The notes under the pieces are model-generated. The model had not been told where the DNA came from. It saw nothing but the letters and a program-made list of their open reading frames with translations, and searched no databases. Of a stretch of DNA of 29,702 bases, positions 1 through 7,587 are shown piece by piece. Source of the stretch: a virus. Numbering within the stretch: the first letter of the stretch is position 1; the number at the start of each line of letters is the position of its first letter. Position numbers and translations under genes: made by a program. The stretch covers positions 1 to 29,702 of the IMG/VR virus record IMGVR_UViG_3300024262_000173, one strand, 5' to 3'.

Positions 1-437
1 ACATAGTCCAAATTGAAGAGCTTCCTGCTCCAAAGAAAACTCCAAGCATCTAACACCTTAGTATCTTTTGAGTTGCCTGATTCTAGAGTTAGAGGGATGA
101 GTCTACTTGTGTCCAGTTCTAGCTGGTTATCTACCCTAGCTAATTCGGGAACATCTTCCCCAAGGAATTCAAAGTTCTTAATAAGCAGTTCTCGTTGAGC
201 CCTGAAGTAGGGGATGCCTTTGGCTTCTGCGTAGAGTCTGGTGAAGTTTCCTGATCTTCCTGTCTTAAAGCATTGCCACATACCGCTATCTATATTGATG
301 CTCATGTGCTTCTTCCAGTCATTAGATACGAACAAGGACTCCATGACAAATTCACGGCCACTAGCAGAGAGTTTGCCAATATCCTTAAAATTCTGCGTGA
401 TATAGTCTCTAATAAACTGAGGTGCTACTATGTACAT
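1..437 (-). CDS. Primase-like protein, N-terminal part (runs off left edge)
   Basis: Reading the minus strand from the ATG at 437 gives an open frame of 145 codons to the window edge with no stop. It begins MYIVAPQFIRDYITQNFKDI. Residues about 30-80 have the layout of a CHC2-type primase zinc-binding domain: an N-terminal helix, then the strand MSINIDSGMWQCFKTG followed by SGNFTRLYAEAKGI. This matches the usual pattern of short hydrophobic strand, G-x-W/F-x-C-F, G-x-x-G-[ND]-F, helix. Only one cysteine is kept, so zinc binding is doubtful; cysteine-poor versions occur in phage primases. The TOPRIM catalytic domain would lie beyond the left edge, so primase activity is inferred. A modest GGAAA lies about 9 bases before the ATG, inside the divergent nuclease gene. 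Confidence 0.6.
   Translation of the reverse strand, partial: MYIVAPQFIRDYITQNFKDIGKLSASGREFVMESLFVSNDWKKHMSINIDSGMWQCFKTGRSGNFTRLYAEAKGIPYFRAQRELLIKNFEFLGEDVPELARVDNQLELDTSRLIPLTLESGNSKDTKVLDAWSFLWSRKLFNLDY
430..437. other. Shared palindromic start codons of divergent genes
   Basis: The 8-bp perfect palindrome ATGTACAT contains the start codon of the plus-strand nuclease gene (430-432) and that of the minus-strand primase-like gene (435-437). Both proteins therefore begin Met-Tyr-Ile. The plus gene has a good Shine-Dalgarno sequence, GAGGTG at 419-424. The minus gene has a weaker one. Each gene's promoter and ribosome-binding site must lie inside the other's coding region. Confidence 0.7.
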
Positions 438-1242
438 AAAAACAATTTCCGAATCTAAATTCCAAACTTTTAAACAATGTCAACTAAAATACCGCTATCG
501 GTATGTTGATCGTCTACCTGAACCCGCCAAGACCAACACAGAGGCTCTCCACTTCGGGTCTTACATCCACAAGATCCTAGAGGAGGGTGTGGAAGCAACA
601 ACTCAGTCTGAGATGCTGTTGATCGCTGAAGAAGTGAAGGGCTCATACAAGGTATCAAAGAAGTACGATGGCAAAGATTTACGATGTATTGATAATTTTC
701 TTAAGTTTAATGCCAAGCTGGGAAAGACTGCGGGTATCGAGCTAGTCTTTGAAGTCCCCGTAAAGGAGGACATCACCCTGAACGGTATTATTGACCGTGT
801 GATCCAGGGTGAGGATGGGGGTTATCTCATCATCGACTACAAGACTTCTAAGAGAGAGAAGACTAAGGTAGAGCTTTATCAGGATACACAACTAAAAGGT
901 TATGTGTATGCCATCAGTAAGCTGTACGAGGTTCCCATCTCTAAGATCGTGGCTGCTCACTATTATCCCCTTACTAACAATTTCGTGCATGTCCAATACT
1001 CTGTTCCTCAAATCAATGCTCACTTAAGAAATATCGTTGATGAAGTCTGGAAGATCCGTAAGAAGAAGAAAGAGGAGATGAGGTCTAACAGAAACGAGTT
1101 CTGTAACTGGTGTCCATGGAAAGCTAATCATTGCCCTGAATTTAGTGAGTCACGGAATTGTCAGACAGCTATAGAAGAAAGTTTAAAACAGAAGAAGCAG
1201 ATAGTAGAAGAATTAAAAGCTAAGAAGAAGAAGAAGTCTTAG
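430..1242 (+). CDS. PD-(D/E)XK nuclease, Cas4/RecB-like with Fe-S cysteines
   Basis: This 270-residue protein has all the hallmarks of the RecB/Cas4-type PD-(D/E)XK nuclease family. H47 lies in HFGSYIHKILE, D122 in GIIDR, and D136 and K138 in the IDYKT motif. Q154 and Y158 lie in the following QLKGYVYA helix. A cysteine near the N-terminus (C17, in FKQCQLKYRYRY) plus a C-terminal cluster C225-x2-C228-x6-C235 (with C244) matches the four-cysteine iron-sulphur arrangement of Cas4 and AddB. The family cuts or resects DNA ends with a metal ion. In a phage it may act in recombination, replication or host-DNA breakdown. No cas genes are nearby, so a CRISPR role is unsupported. The start at 430 is favoured by GAGGTG six bases upstream and because the family's first helix begins right after it. 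The C-terminus is lysine-rich. Confidence 0.88.
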   Translation: MYIKTISESKFQTFKQCQLKYRYRYVDRLPEPAKTNTEALHFGSYIHKILEEGVEATTQSEMLLIAEEVKGSYKVSKKYDGKDLRCIDNFLKFNAKLGKTAGIELVFEVPVKEDITLNGIIDRVIQGEDGGYLIIDYKTSKREKTKVELYQDTQLKGYVYAISKLYEVPISKIVAAHYYPLTNNFVHVQYSVPQINAHLRNIVDEVWKIRKKKKEEMRSNRNEFCNWCPWKANHCPEFSESRNCQTAIEESLKQKKQIVEELKAKKKKKS

Positions 1243-1525
1243 GGTAAGTACCATATATAAAAGGGCGATAAATATCAATCTCTATCGACCTAAAGAAGTT
1301 TTCTACTTGATCTGGAGAGTACTTACACTTCTTAGTTAGGTAATTAAACAGCATCTCAAGCTTGATGGGCTTCTGTTTATTCATAGCATCCAGAACTTTC
1401 AACTGAAAATGCTTTACAAACTTTTCAGAGAACTTATGTCTCCACTTTTCTACGAATGAATAACTAAGCGTTTCATTTATCAAATCAAGGAAGTCTATAA
1501 TCTCGATGTCTAGGTTGTTACTCAT
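1220..1525 (-). CDS. Small hypothetical protein, 101 aa
   Basis: I do not recognise this protein with confidence. It is 101 residues, charged and predicted helical (for example FVEKWRHKFSEKFVKHFQ), with no signal peptide or membrane segment. Its last 23 bases overlap the end of the convergent nuclease gene, so its KTSSSS tail is the antisense of that gene's AAG repeat. The start at 1525 faces the A/T-rich gap shared with the virion operon. No Shine-Dalgarno sequence is visible before it. A small helical protein next to replication genes could be a late-transcription accessory factor of the T4 gp33 kind, but no motif proves it. It is judged a real gene because it fills the space between its neighbours and starts at the divergent promoter-like gap. 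Confidence 0.6.
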   Translation of the reverse strand: MSNNLDIEIIDFLDLINETLSYSFVEKWRHKFSEKFVKHFQLKVLDAMNKQKPIKLEMLFNYLTKKCKYSPDQVENFFRSIEIDIYRPFIYGTYPKTSSSS

Positions 1526-1563
1526 GGTTTAAATTTAATATATATAATATATAATAACACGAC
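1526..1563. promoter_or_regulatory. A/T-rich divergent promoter region
   Basis: This 38-bp gap between two divergent start codons is the largest intergenic space in the window and is made almost entirely of A and T. On the plus strand TATAAT occurs at 1543-1548 and again at 1550-1555, and similar A/T runs face the minus gene. With transcription beginning about 7 bases after such a box, the plus-strand message would have almost no leader. That agrees with the absence of a Shine-Dalgarno sequence before the ATG at 1564. The box also resembles T4-type late promoters (TATAAATA) only loosely. No -35 element is assigned. Confidence 0.5.
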
Positions 1564-1932
1564 ATGTCTAGATTTTCAAAACAAACTCAGAATTTTTTAA
1601 ACTCTGTTGGAGCAGATCCTCAGATGAGCGTCCAGATGGTCCCAAAGTCCGATTCTTGTGCTAATCCAGGAGATGTTTTATTTTTTCGATATAAATTAGG
1701 AATAGGAAAGGGTAGTAGGGCTGAAAGGCTGTTTCTGGTTACGGAGCCTATTACCAGAGAAGCAGCTACAGGTAATTTGCTATTAACAGGGTTTAAGATC
1801 CCCGAGGGTGGAAAATATACCCCAGCCTCTCTAGAAACTCTATATAAAAATAAGGAGTTACCTAAAGATAACTACAGAACTTATATTATGAGTCATATCT
1901 TTGGTCCCCTCAGAAGAATAAGGAAGTCTTAA
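1564..1932 (+). CDS. Hypothetical protein, first gene of the tail operon
   Basis: This is a 122-residue soluble protein of unknown function. Its middle (residues about 35-80) alternates hydrophobic and polar residues, as in NPGDVLFFRYKLGIGK and NLLLTGFKI, and suggests a small beta-barrel. The PGD-x-x-F-F-x-Y opening is common in short phage structural or assembly proteins, but I cannot name a family. The C-terminus is basic (PLRRIRKS). It lies two bases upstream of the tape-measure gene, the place where many phages encode a tape-measure chaperone; nothing in the sequence itself shows that role. There is no slippery heptamer near its end, so a lambda G/GT-type frameshift is not supported. The start lacks a Shine-Dalgarno sequence and follows the A/T-rich promoter-like gap directly. 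Confidence 0.75.
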   Translation: MSRFSKQTQNFLNSVGADPQMSVQMVPKSDSCANPGDVLFFRYKLGIGKGSRAERLFLVTEPITREAATGNLLLTGFKIPEGGKYTPASLETLYKNKELPKDNYRTYIMSHIFGPLRRIRKS

Positions 1933-1934
1933 TT

Positions 1935-3788
1935 ATGGTTATAGGAATGGTTGCGGGTGCAGTATTAGACACCACTATGGGTCCGTTAATTACGGCCATG
2001 GACAAATTATCCGAAACGGTTAGAGAATCTTTTCAATTTGCCGATAGGGCTCAAAAAGCATCCTTAGCCTTAGGTGTTAGTTATGAACAGACTAGCGAAT
2101 CCTTAGGCAGCACTATGAAGGGTCTTCGGGGAGACCTTAGCCAGAAGTTCCAGGCTGGTATCGCTAGTATGGAGGTTGGTCTTCAGGGGAACACCGCTGG
2201 TATTGCTAAACTTATCAACCAGCAAATGCTTACAGGGACGCAGTACCAACAAACCGCCAAAGCATTCGCTTCCTTAGAAGTTGGGTTAGGCTTGTCCAGA
2301 GGTCAGACAAATGCCCTAGCAGAGAACATGATAGGTCTTGGGGATAAGTGGGGAGTTAGTACAGATAAACTAGTTAAAGCCATGGAGAACTTAAAAGACA
2401 CTCTACCTGCTCAGAGGATAGCAGGGATGGGTCCAGAGGTCATGCAAGCTGTAGCTATGATGCAAGCCAAAGTTGGCCCCCAACTAGCACCAGAACTCAG
2501 TAAGATCATGAGGGCGATCTTTGACCCTTCCGTGGAAGGCACAGCAACCTTGATGAGGCTAGGTATTGGCAATATAAGAGAGAAATTCTCTCAAGATAGG
2601 TCTGCCCTACAAAACTTCAATCTCTTAGAAAGCGCATTTAAGACAGCGGCTGAACGCTTTAACAATATTGCTGGTGGATCAGATAAAGCATTTCACCTAA
2701 TTAGTAGAGCCCAACAAGCTTATGGAAAAACCTCTATTCATTTCACAACCTTAGTTGATGCCTTGAATGATCGTATAGCTAAGACTAATGATACCATGGC
2801 TGATTATGGGTCTACTTTGAAAAACTTAATGAAAGAGGCATTTGTAGGGTTCCAAGGAGGGATAGCTAAATTCTATCCACATTTCAAGGAGGTTATGGAG
2901 ACACTATCGAGAATTACGGGTGTTTTAGGAGAGCGTTTTGAAAACTTTGCAGATTCATTAGGTGGTGAAAAAGGGGCAGCGGAAACAATGAGAAAATTTA
3001 ATATAGCTATTGTTAAAGGTGCGATAATACTTTTTACTAACCTAGAGGGAATATTCAATTTGTTTGAGTCATTCGTAGTTACGGGGATCCCAACAGTATT
3101 TAATGGCATTAAGGATGGATTCCATGTACTTGTAAGACATGGGGGATATTTAGATTTGTTTACTATTGGTATCTTGTTGGCTACTAAAGCCATGCTGTCG
3201 ATGGCTGATATTCTTGGAGTTGAAAACGCGGCGTTCTTCAAAATGCAAGCCGATCAAAAGTTAAATGATATTACAGAAGTAGCCAAGATGGTACAAATAG
3301 CAGATATGTACCCTCATATACTGGATCCTGATAAGACCCAAGCATTCATATCTAGTTTGGGTGGAAAGCTACCAGCAGACGATTCAGGCGGTGCGAAGCT
3401 ATTTGCTGATTTCGTTTACAAACCAAAAACTGATATGGAAAAAGCCAAAGAATGGATGCGTAATACAGTCTCTGAGGGGATGGGGGAGTCCAAATGGATA
3501 AAAGGCTTAAATAGTCTATTACAGGATCTTGTTGGGGGTGAGGATACCGCGCATGATGATGCTGAGGAACAAAATCGATTATTAGGAGCGATTGAGGAAA
3601 ATACCGATACGAAATCAGGTTTCTTGGGAGAGTCAGCCAATCTTCTTGGAGATAATGTCCGAAGTATTTTAGGATTTGGAGGAGACGCTACTTTTGCCGA
3701 TATTCTTCAGATTCTCGAAACAGCAAATGATCAACGGGATGCAGCACTAGTAGCAGCGGGAGTAGGGGCAGCAATTGGAAAGCCTTAA
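1935..3788 (+). CDS. Tail tape measure protein
   Basis: This is a 617-residue, mostly helical protein rich in Ala, Gly, Gln, Leu and Met. Hydrophobic stretches lie near residues 355-382 (IVKGAIILFTNLEGIF) and 405-428 (YLDLFTIGILLATKAML), and a short Ala/Gly-rich hydrophobic end (LVAAGVGAAIG) closes the protein. This is the usual make-up of tape measure proteins, which set tail length, fill the tube before DNA ejection and may help cross the host membrane. The length is close to the 590 residues of T4 gp29. At about 0.15 nm per residue it predicts a tail near 90 nm. There is no peptidase or lysozyme motif. The ATG at 1935 follows AGGAAG at 1920-1925. Its position just before the tube-initiator and gp53 genes supports the call. 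Confidence 0.72.
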   Translation: MVIGMVAGAVLDTTMGPLITAMDKLSETVRESFQFADRAQKASLALGVSYEQTSESLGSTMKGLRGDLSQKFQAGIASMEVGLQGNTAGIAKLINQQMLTGTQYQQTAKAFASLEVGLGLSRGQTNALAENMIGLGDKWGVSTDKLVKAMENLKDTLPAQRIAGMGPEVMQAVAMMQAKVGPQLAPELSKIMRAIFDPSVEGTATLMRLGIGNIREKFSQDRSALQNFNLLESAFKTAAERFNNIAGGSDKAFHLISRAQQAYGKTSIHFTTLVDALNDRIAKTNDTMADYGSTLKNLMKEAFVGFQGGIAKFYPHFKEVMETLSRITGVLGERFENFADSLGGEKGAAETMRKFNIAIVKGAIILFTNLEGIFNLFESFVVTGIPTVFNGIKDGFHVLVRHGGYLDLFTIGILLATKAMLSMADILGVENAAFFKMQADQKLNDITEVAKMVQIADMYPHILDPDKTQAFISSLGGKLPADDSGGAKLFADFVYKPKTDMEKAKEWMRNTVSEGMGESKWIKGLNSLLQDLVGGEDTAHDDAEEQNRLLGAIEENTDTKSGFLGESANLLGDNVRSILGFGGDATFADILQILETANDQRDAALVAAGVGAAIGKP

Positions 3789-3800
3789 TAGGAATTAATT

Positions 3801-4853
3801 ATGACAAGTAGATTTATAGTAGATAGAGCATTATCAGAACGATCAAAGCTTATGTTTTACTTCCCTAAGCCAGGGGAGGGGGCCGATCATTATGTTATTG
3901 AAATGCCCTTCTTTGAAAATATTGGTATTAAAGAATCAAAAAAAGCAAGATACAAAAAGTACTCTTTGATTTCTAGATCAAGTGATCTATACAGTTACTT
4001 AGGAGCAGACTCACGACAACTCAACTTAACTTTCAATATGACGCTACCGCATATCTTGGAAGAGCATCCTGATATCACCATGGACAAGTTCGTTAGGTAT
4101 TCCAATGATGTTGGGAATATTGAATCTCAAAAGAGATTATTTTCTCACCCACAAGGACCAGAAATTGAGCCTTACGGGATGGCTGCATCACTAGGAACAG
4201 ATTATACTAAAAACTTAGCAAGGGATTCTGCGTCTATGGTATTAAGTAATGCTTTTGTGAGTGGAACTCTAAATACGGAGTCTCAAGTTTATTTAGCTTC
4301 TAAGTATGGTCTTGAGGATCAACTTATTGGTGATAAGTTTGATAGCATTTTGAAACCTTTCGGACCAGCACAAAACAAAGTTCAGAGCTTTATTCAAACC
4401 TTGCAAAATTTGGATGCTACTCAAAAAACCCAAGGAACCGTTGACGCTATCGCAGCAAAAAACGGATCCCTCACGGGGGAGAATTCTTTAAGACATAGAG
4501 TTATTGACCTCATTATTTATTGGACAAACATCATTAGATCTAGTGTAACGAATAACTCAAAAAATCCACTATTTGGTCCTCCTATAGTTAGATTAAATCA
4601 TGGAATCCTATATCAGGATATTCCCTGTATATGTACTAACTATTCAATTGACTATAATGAAGCAGCGGGATATGATTTAGATACCCTACTACCCAGACAG
4701 TTAAAAATAAGTATGAAATTAGAGGAAATAAGAACAGGAGACTTTGGTGAATATGATCCAGTAAATGTTATTAAGAGAGATAACTTAGCTGGATGGGAAT
4801 CTGTTGTTACAGGCGAGAATCATAGTATGGATCCAGGAGCGAGGAGACTATAA
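3801..4853 (+). CDS. Baseplate tube-initiator protein (T4 gp48/gp54-like)
   Basis: This 350-residue protein would sit between the baseplate hub and the tail tube, where gp48 and gp54 start tube polymerisation in T4. The C-terminal region (residues about 259-312) carries the pattern usual in this group: GPPIVRLNHGILYQDIP, then a beta-strand C-T-N-Y-S-I-D-Y, then LP-x-x-L-K-I-S-M-K-L-E-E-I. The N-terminal 80 residues are beta-rich, with SRQLNLTFNMTLP as one clear strand. A helical segment lies between. The length fits gp48 (364) and gp54 (320), but I cannot decide which. AGGA at 3790-3793 supports the start. The stop codon overlaps the next start as TAATG. The nearby tape-measure and gp53 genes agree with the assignment; the sequence signal alone is moderate. 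Confidence 0.55.
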   Translation: MTSRFIVDRALSERSKLMFYFPKPGEGADHYVIEMPFFENIGIKESKKARYKKYSLISRSSDLYSYLGADSRQLNLTFNMTLPHILEEHPDITMDKFVRYSNDVGNIESQKRLFSHPQGPEIEPYGMAASLGTDYTKNLARDSASMVLSNAFVSGTLNTESQVYLASKYGLEDQLIGDKFDSILKPFGPAQNKVQSFIQTLQNLDATQKTQGTVDAIAAKNGSLTGENSLRHRVIDLIIYWTNIIRSSVTNNSKNPLFGPPIVRLNHGILYQDIPCICTNYSIDYNEAAGYDLDTLLPRQLKISMKLEEIRTGDFGEYDPVNVIKRDNLAGWESVVTGENHSMDPGARRL

Positions 4854-5158
4854 TGGCTTCTTTAGGGAGAAATAGAGGACCTTATAGCTTAGACTATAAA
4901 GAAGTCCTACACCGAGGAGTTACCACAACAACTATTCTGAATACTCCTAAGTTTGATAATATACTAAAAAACTTAGATAGTGCTTATGAGTATGAAGTTG
5001 GATATGTTCCTTTTGGATATGAGCATAGACCCGATTTGATCTCAAATGTTTTTTATGGTAGTCCTAAGAATTGGTGGCTTTTGATGTTGGTAAATGGAAT
5101 TACCGATCCTGGAGAAGGCTTTAATGTAAGCCAGAGAATCCTCATCCCTAAAATATAA
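4853..5158 (+). CDS. Baseplate wedge protein gp53-like
   Basis: This 101-residue protein matches the gp53 wedge-protein family. The family core is visible as HRPDLISNVFYGSPKNWWLL, followed by a short loop and NGITDP, ending in a strand that reads RILIPKI. The double tryptophan W74-W75, the N-x-I-x-D-P turn and the final x-L-I-P are typical. In T4, gp53 joins neighbouring wedges to each other around the hub. This version is shorter than T4 gp53 (196 residues) and consists of little more than the core. GGAG just before the ATG supports the start. Both ends overlap neighbours by one base as TAATG, which suggests translational coupling with the tube initiator and the hub. Confidence 0.85.
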   Translation: MASLGRNRGPYSLDYKEVLHRGVTTTTILNTPKFDNILKNLDSAYEYEVGYVPFGYEHRPDLISNVFYGSPKNWWLLMLVNGITDPGEGFNVSQRILIPKI

Positions 5159-7587
5159 TGAAAGTCCCCTCAGCGAATGTAATTGTTGGCTTCGATAAAG
5201 AAGTTATGAGTAGGCTCTTTGCAGCAGGGTCAACATACGAGAGTCTACTTAAGGGATTAACCAATGATGGGATTGATGATGTTATGGTTTTTAACAACGA
5301 ATCAAATCCTAATTTTATTTCTTTTATGCATAGCGTCAGGCAGAAAGAGATGATTATGCAACTAAAACTCATTGATCCTAAATCAGAGTTTGAGAGAAGA
5401 TTTTTAGATCATGACATCACCCCACCCTTTAATGATACCGCTCTTCAGGATATTTCAGATGTAATGACAAGTAAGGCGAACGATGATGTTAAGAAAAGCC
5501 AAGAGAATTATGATAAAGAGTTTTTCTCGGAAATCGAAGAGAAGTTAAATACCCAGTATCAGAACAGATACATTTATATAGCCTACGGTTCAGGGGATAA
5601 CTTAGATTTCTGGGCTGGTCCTCACAGAATGGTTGTGCATAACATTGATCTTACTGTGAAAGGAGCTAAGGAAATCACTTTAACATTAGTTCCTAGTTTT
5701 ATGCCCCTTAAGCTGGGCGAAAGACGAGGGGCATATAATGAGATAGTAGATTTAGACTTAGCTGGACTAATTATTAGGTTTTCAGCACAATCTAAACCTA
5801 TAGAATTTACAAAAAGTCCATCCTATGATCCCCTAATGTATTTAGAAATTAATAAATCACCCGTTAAGGCTGCTAGAGCGTTGAACAAAGCTGATCTGGA
5901 GTATGGGGAATTTGACCCAGGCCAAGAACAATACTCTAATTTAGCATCAGAAGTAGGAAATTTTGATTTTCACGCTATCATCGTTGATACTTTAAGAAAA
6001 TATATTCAAAAAGCAACGGGAAATAAGAATGTAGTTGTTCTCCTTCCAAATATTAATTTCACTTGCAGACAATTACTTAATAATATTCTCCTAAACCAAA
6101 AAGCCTCATCTCCATATACTGGATCATCGAGACCGAAGTTGGCTTGGGATTATATATATGATCCCTCTATGAGTAGATTAGGGTATCTTCAAAATGCTAT
6201 TGATGAGATTTTATCCTCCTTTGGATTAGGGATTTACACAGTCCTTAAAGAGGGTAGTAACCCTGGAGAGTATTTAAAAGCACTTCCTACTAGTGATGTA
6301 TCAATAAAACAAGATTACGAGAAGAATACAAGTGCTTATACGAGATTTAAAGAGTACTTTGAGAAATATGATTTCTATGCTATACTTGAAAAGTCCAGTA
6401 AAAAGGGTATACCTGATCACTATAAGGTTATTAAAAATGTTGTTGATACAATTAATGCAAATTCTAAAGAAAGTTATCAAACAGACTTAGGTTTATATAC
6501 TGAGACTGATATAAAACTCTTGGACTTTTGGAGTCATGGCTTGGATTCGGATAATAGTAAGAGTTGGACTTTTGGTGGATATTCCAGATTTAGAAGTATT
6601 CGAGAAGCCATTATTTTTGGAGATAACGCACTGATTCAAAATTATCTTTACGGCAAGGCTGATTTGAATGCGAAATCTTATGACTCAGGAAAAACTCCTC
6701 CCATCCACCCCCTAGATTCGGCAACTATACTCACAAATAAATATAGTAAAGCAGTCAGGGAAATAACATACCCAGCACCCACGGGGACAGGCGCGTTCGG
6801 AGATGGCTCTGACCTGAGCGATCATTTTGAGTACATTGATAATTTAATACCAGACGATGATTATATTAAGAAAAACCGAATCCCTATTTTTAGATTTAAT
6901 ACAACAAACCCCAATGTATTAAATCTAAAAATGTCCCGTTCAAACCTTTATGGAACAGTAATGATGGCGGGATATACTAAAGTTATTGAGAGGAAATCGG
7001 CGGGAGTAGTGCAGGGAATCTTACCTACAGATATAGGAACACTTCCCATAAGAACTTGGGAAGCTGCGGTCTTGTACTTAGTAGAAAAAAGGTTTGCTAT
7101 GGGAGCAGGGGATGAAGATGCGATACTTGCTAGTTTATCAGGTAAGCTTTCTACGGATTTAATAGAAACTCTTGGGAAGGGGAGTGCTTTAGAGACTGCG
7201 AAGTATGTTGCAACACTTGTTCAACTGTTAGCTGATGGAGGGGAGGAAAATCATATGGGTTTGATAGAGCTTGCCCAAATCGCCCCTGGAAATCCACAAG
7301 CCATCATGTCTGATTTTGTAGAAAAAATGACTAGAGAATCTTTCGGTATTAACATAACAACTATACCGTATTTCCATGTCTCAGACAATTATAAATTTAA
7401 TTCCCCTTGTCTTTTGTATAGTGAGAATACTCCTATAAAACAATCTAGGCATGTAGCTAGGAGTAAATTGGATTCCTTCCTTAGTGGTCAGTATGATATA
7501 TTGGGTTGGAGACACATTATTACTACGAAAACTGCTACTTCAGAGTTTGGTCTTGTAAGAAGGAACTTTACCATAGGAGATAAATAA
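5158..7587 (+). CDS. Baseplate hub protein (gp27-like), enlarged
   Basis: This 809-residue protein is probably the central hub under the tail tube. The evidence is position (between gp53 and the spike) and two flanking beta-barrel-like parts. The first, residues about 138-200, contains FWAGPHRMVVHNIDLTVKGA followed by KEITLTLVP. The second, near the C-terminus, has LSGQYDILGWRHIITT (775-790) and ends in a strand with VRRNF. This S-G-x-Y-x-I-x-G-x-x-H-x-I pattern is typical of gp27/gpD-type hubs. T4 gp27 has 391 residues, so more than 400 extra residues lie between these parts; they contain no domain I recognise. No Shine-Dalgarno sequence precedes the ATG, which overlaps the gp53 stop as TAATG, so coupled translation is likely. 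Confidence 0.68.
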   Translation: MKVPSANVIVGFDKEVMSRLFAAGSTYESLLKGLTNDGIDDVMVFNNESNPNFISFMHSVRQKEMIMQLKLIDPKSEFERRFLDHDITPPFNDTALQDISDVMTSKANDDVKKSQENYDKEFFSEIEEKLNTQYQNRYIYIAYGSGDNLDFWAGPHRMVVHNIDLTVKGAKEITLTLVPSFMPLKLGERRGAYNEIVDLDLAGLIIRFSAQSKPIEFTKSPSYDPLMYLEINKSPVKAARALNKADLEYGEFDPGQEQYSNLASEVGNFDFHAIIVDTLRKYIQKATGNKNVVVLLPNINFTCRQLLNNILLNQKASSPYTGSSRPKLAWDYIYDPSMSRLGYLQNAIDEILSSFGLGIYTVLKEGSNPGEYLKALPTSDVSIKQDYEKNTSAYTRFKEYFEKYDFYAILEKSSKKGIPDHYKVIKNVVDTINANSKESYQTDLGLYTETDIKLLDFWSHGLDSDNSKSWTFGGYSRFRSIREAIIFGDNALIQNYLYGKADLNAKSYDSGKTPPIHPLDSATILTNKYSKAVREITYPAPTGTGAFGDGSDLSDHFEYIDNLIPDDDYIKKNRIPIFRFNTTNPNVLNLKMSRSNLYGTVMMAGYTKVIERKSAGVVQGILPTDIGTLPIRTWEAAVLYLVEKRFAMGAGDEDAILASLSGKLSTDLIETLGKGSALETAKYVATLVQLLADGGEENHMGLIELAQIAPGNPQAIMSDFVEKMTRESFGINITTIPYFHVSDNYKFNSPCLLYSENTPIKQSRHVARSKLDSFLSGQYDILGWRHIITTKTATSEFGLVRRNFTIGDK

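Noticed and set aside
13-458. Two plus-strand open frames of 61 codons in the first 460 bases
   Set aside because: They are antisense to the primase-like frame, which is open to the window edge and has recognisable protein patterns. One also overlaps the nuclease start.
430-1242. Cas4 of a phage-borne CRISPR system
   Set aside because: The nuclease motifs fit Cas4, but there are no direct repeats with spacers and no other cas genes in the window. A general RecB-like phage nuclease is the safer reading.
1880-1940. Programmed frameshift joining the small protein to the tape measure, as in lambda G/GT
   Set aside because: No slippery heptamer lies near the end of the 122-residue gene, and the tape-measure gene has its own ATG with AGGAAG upstream.
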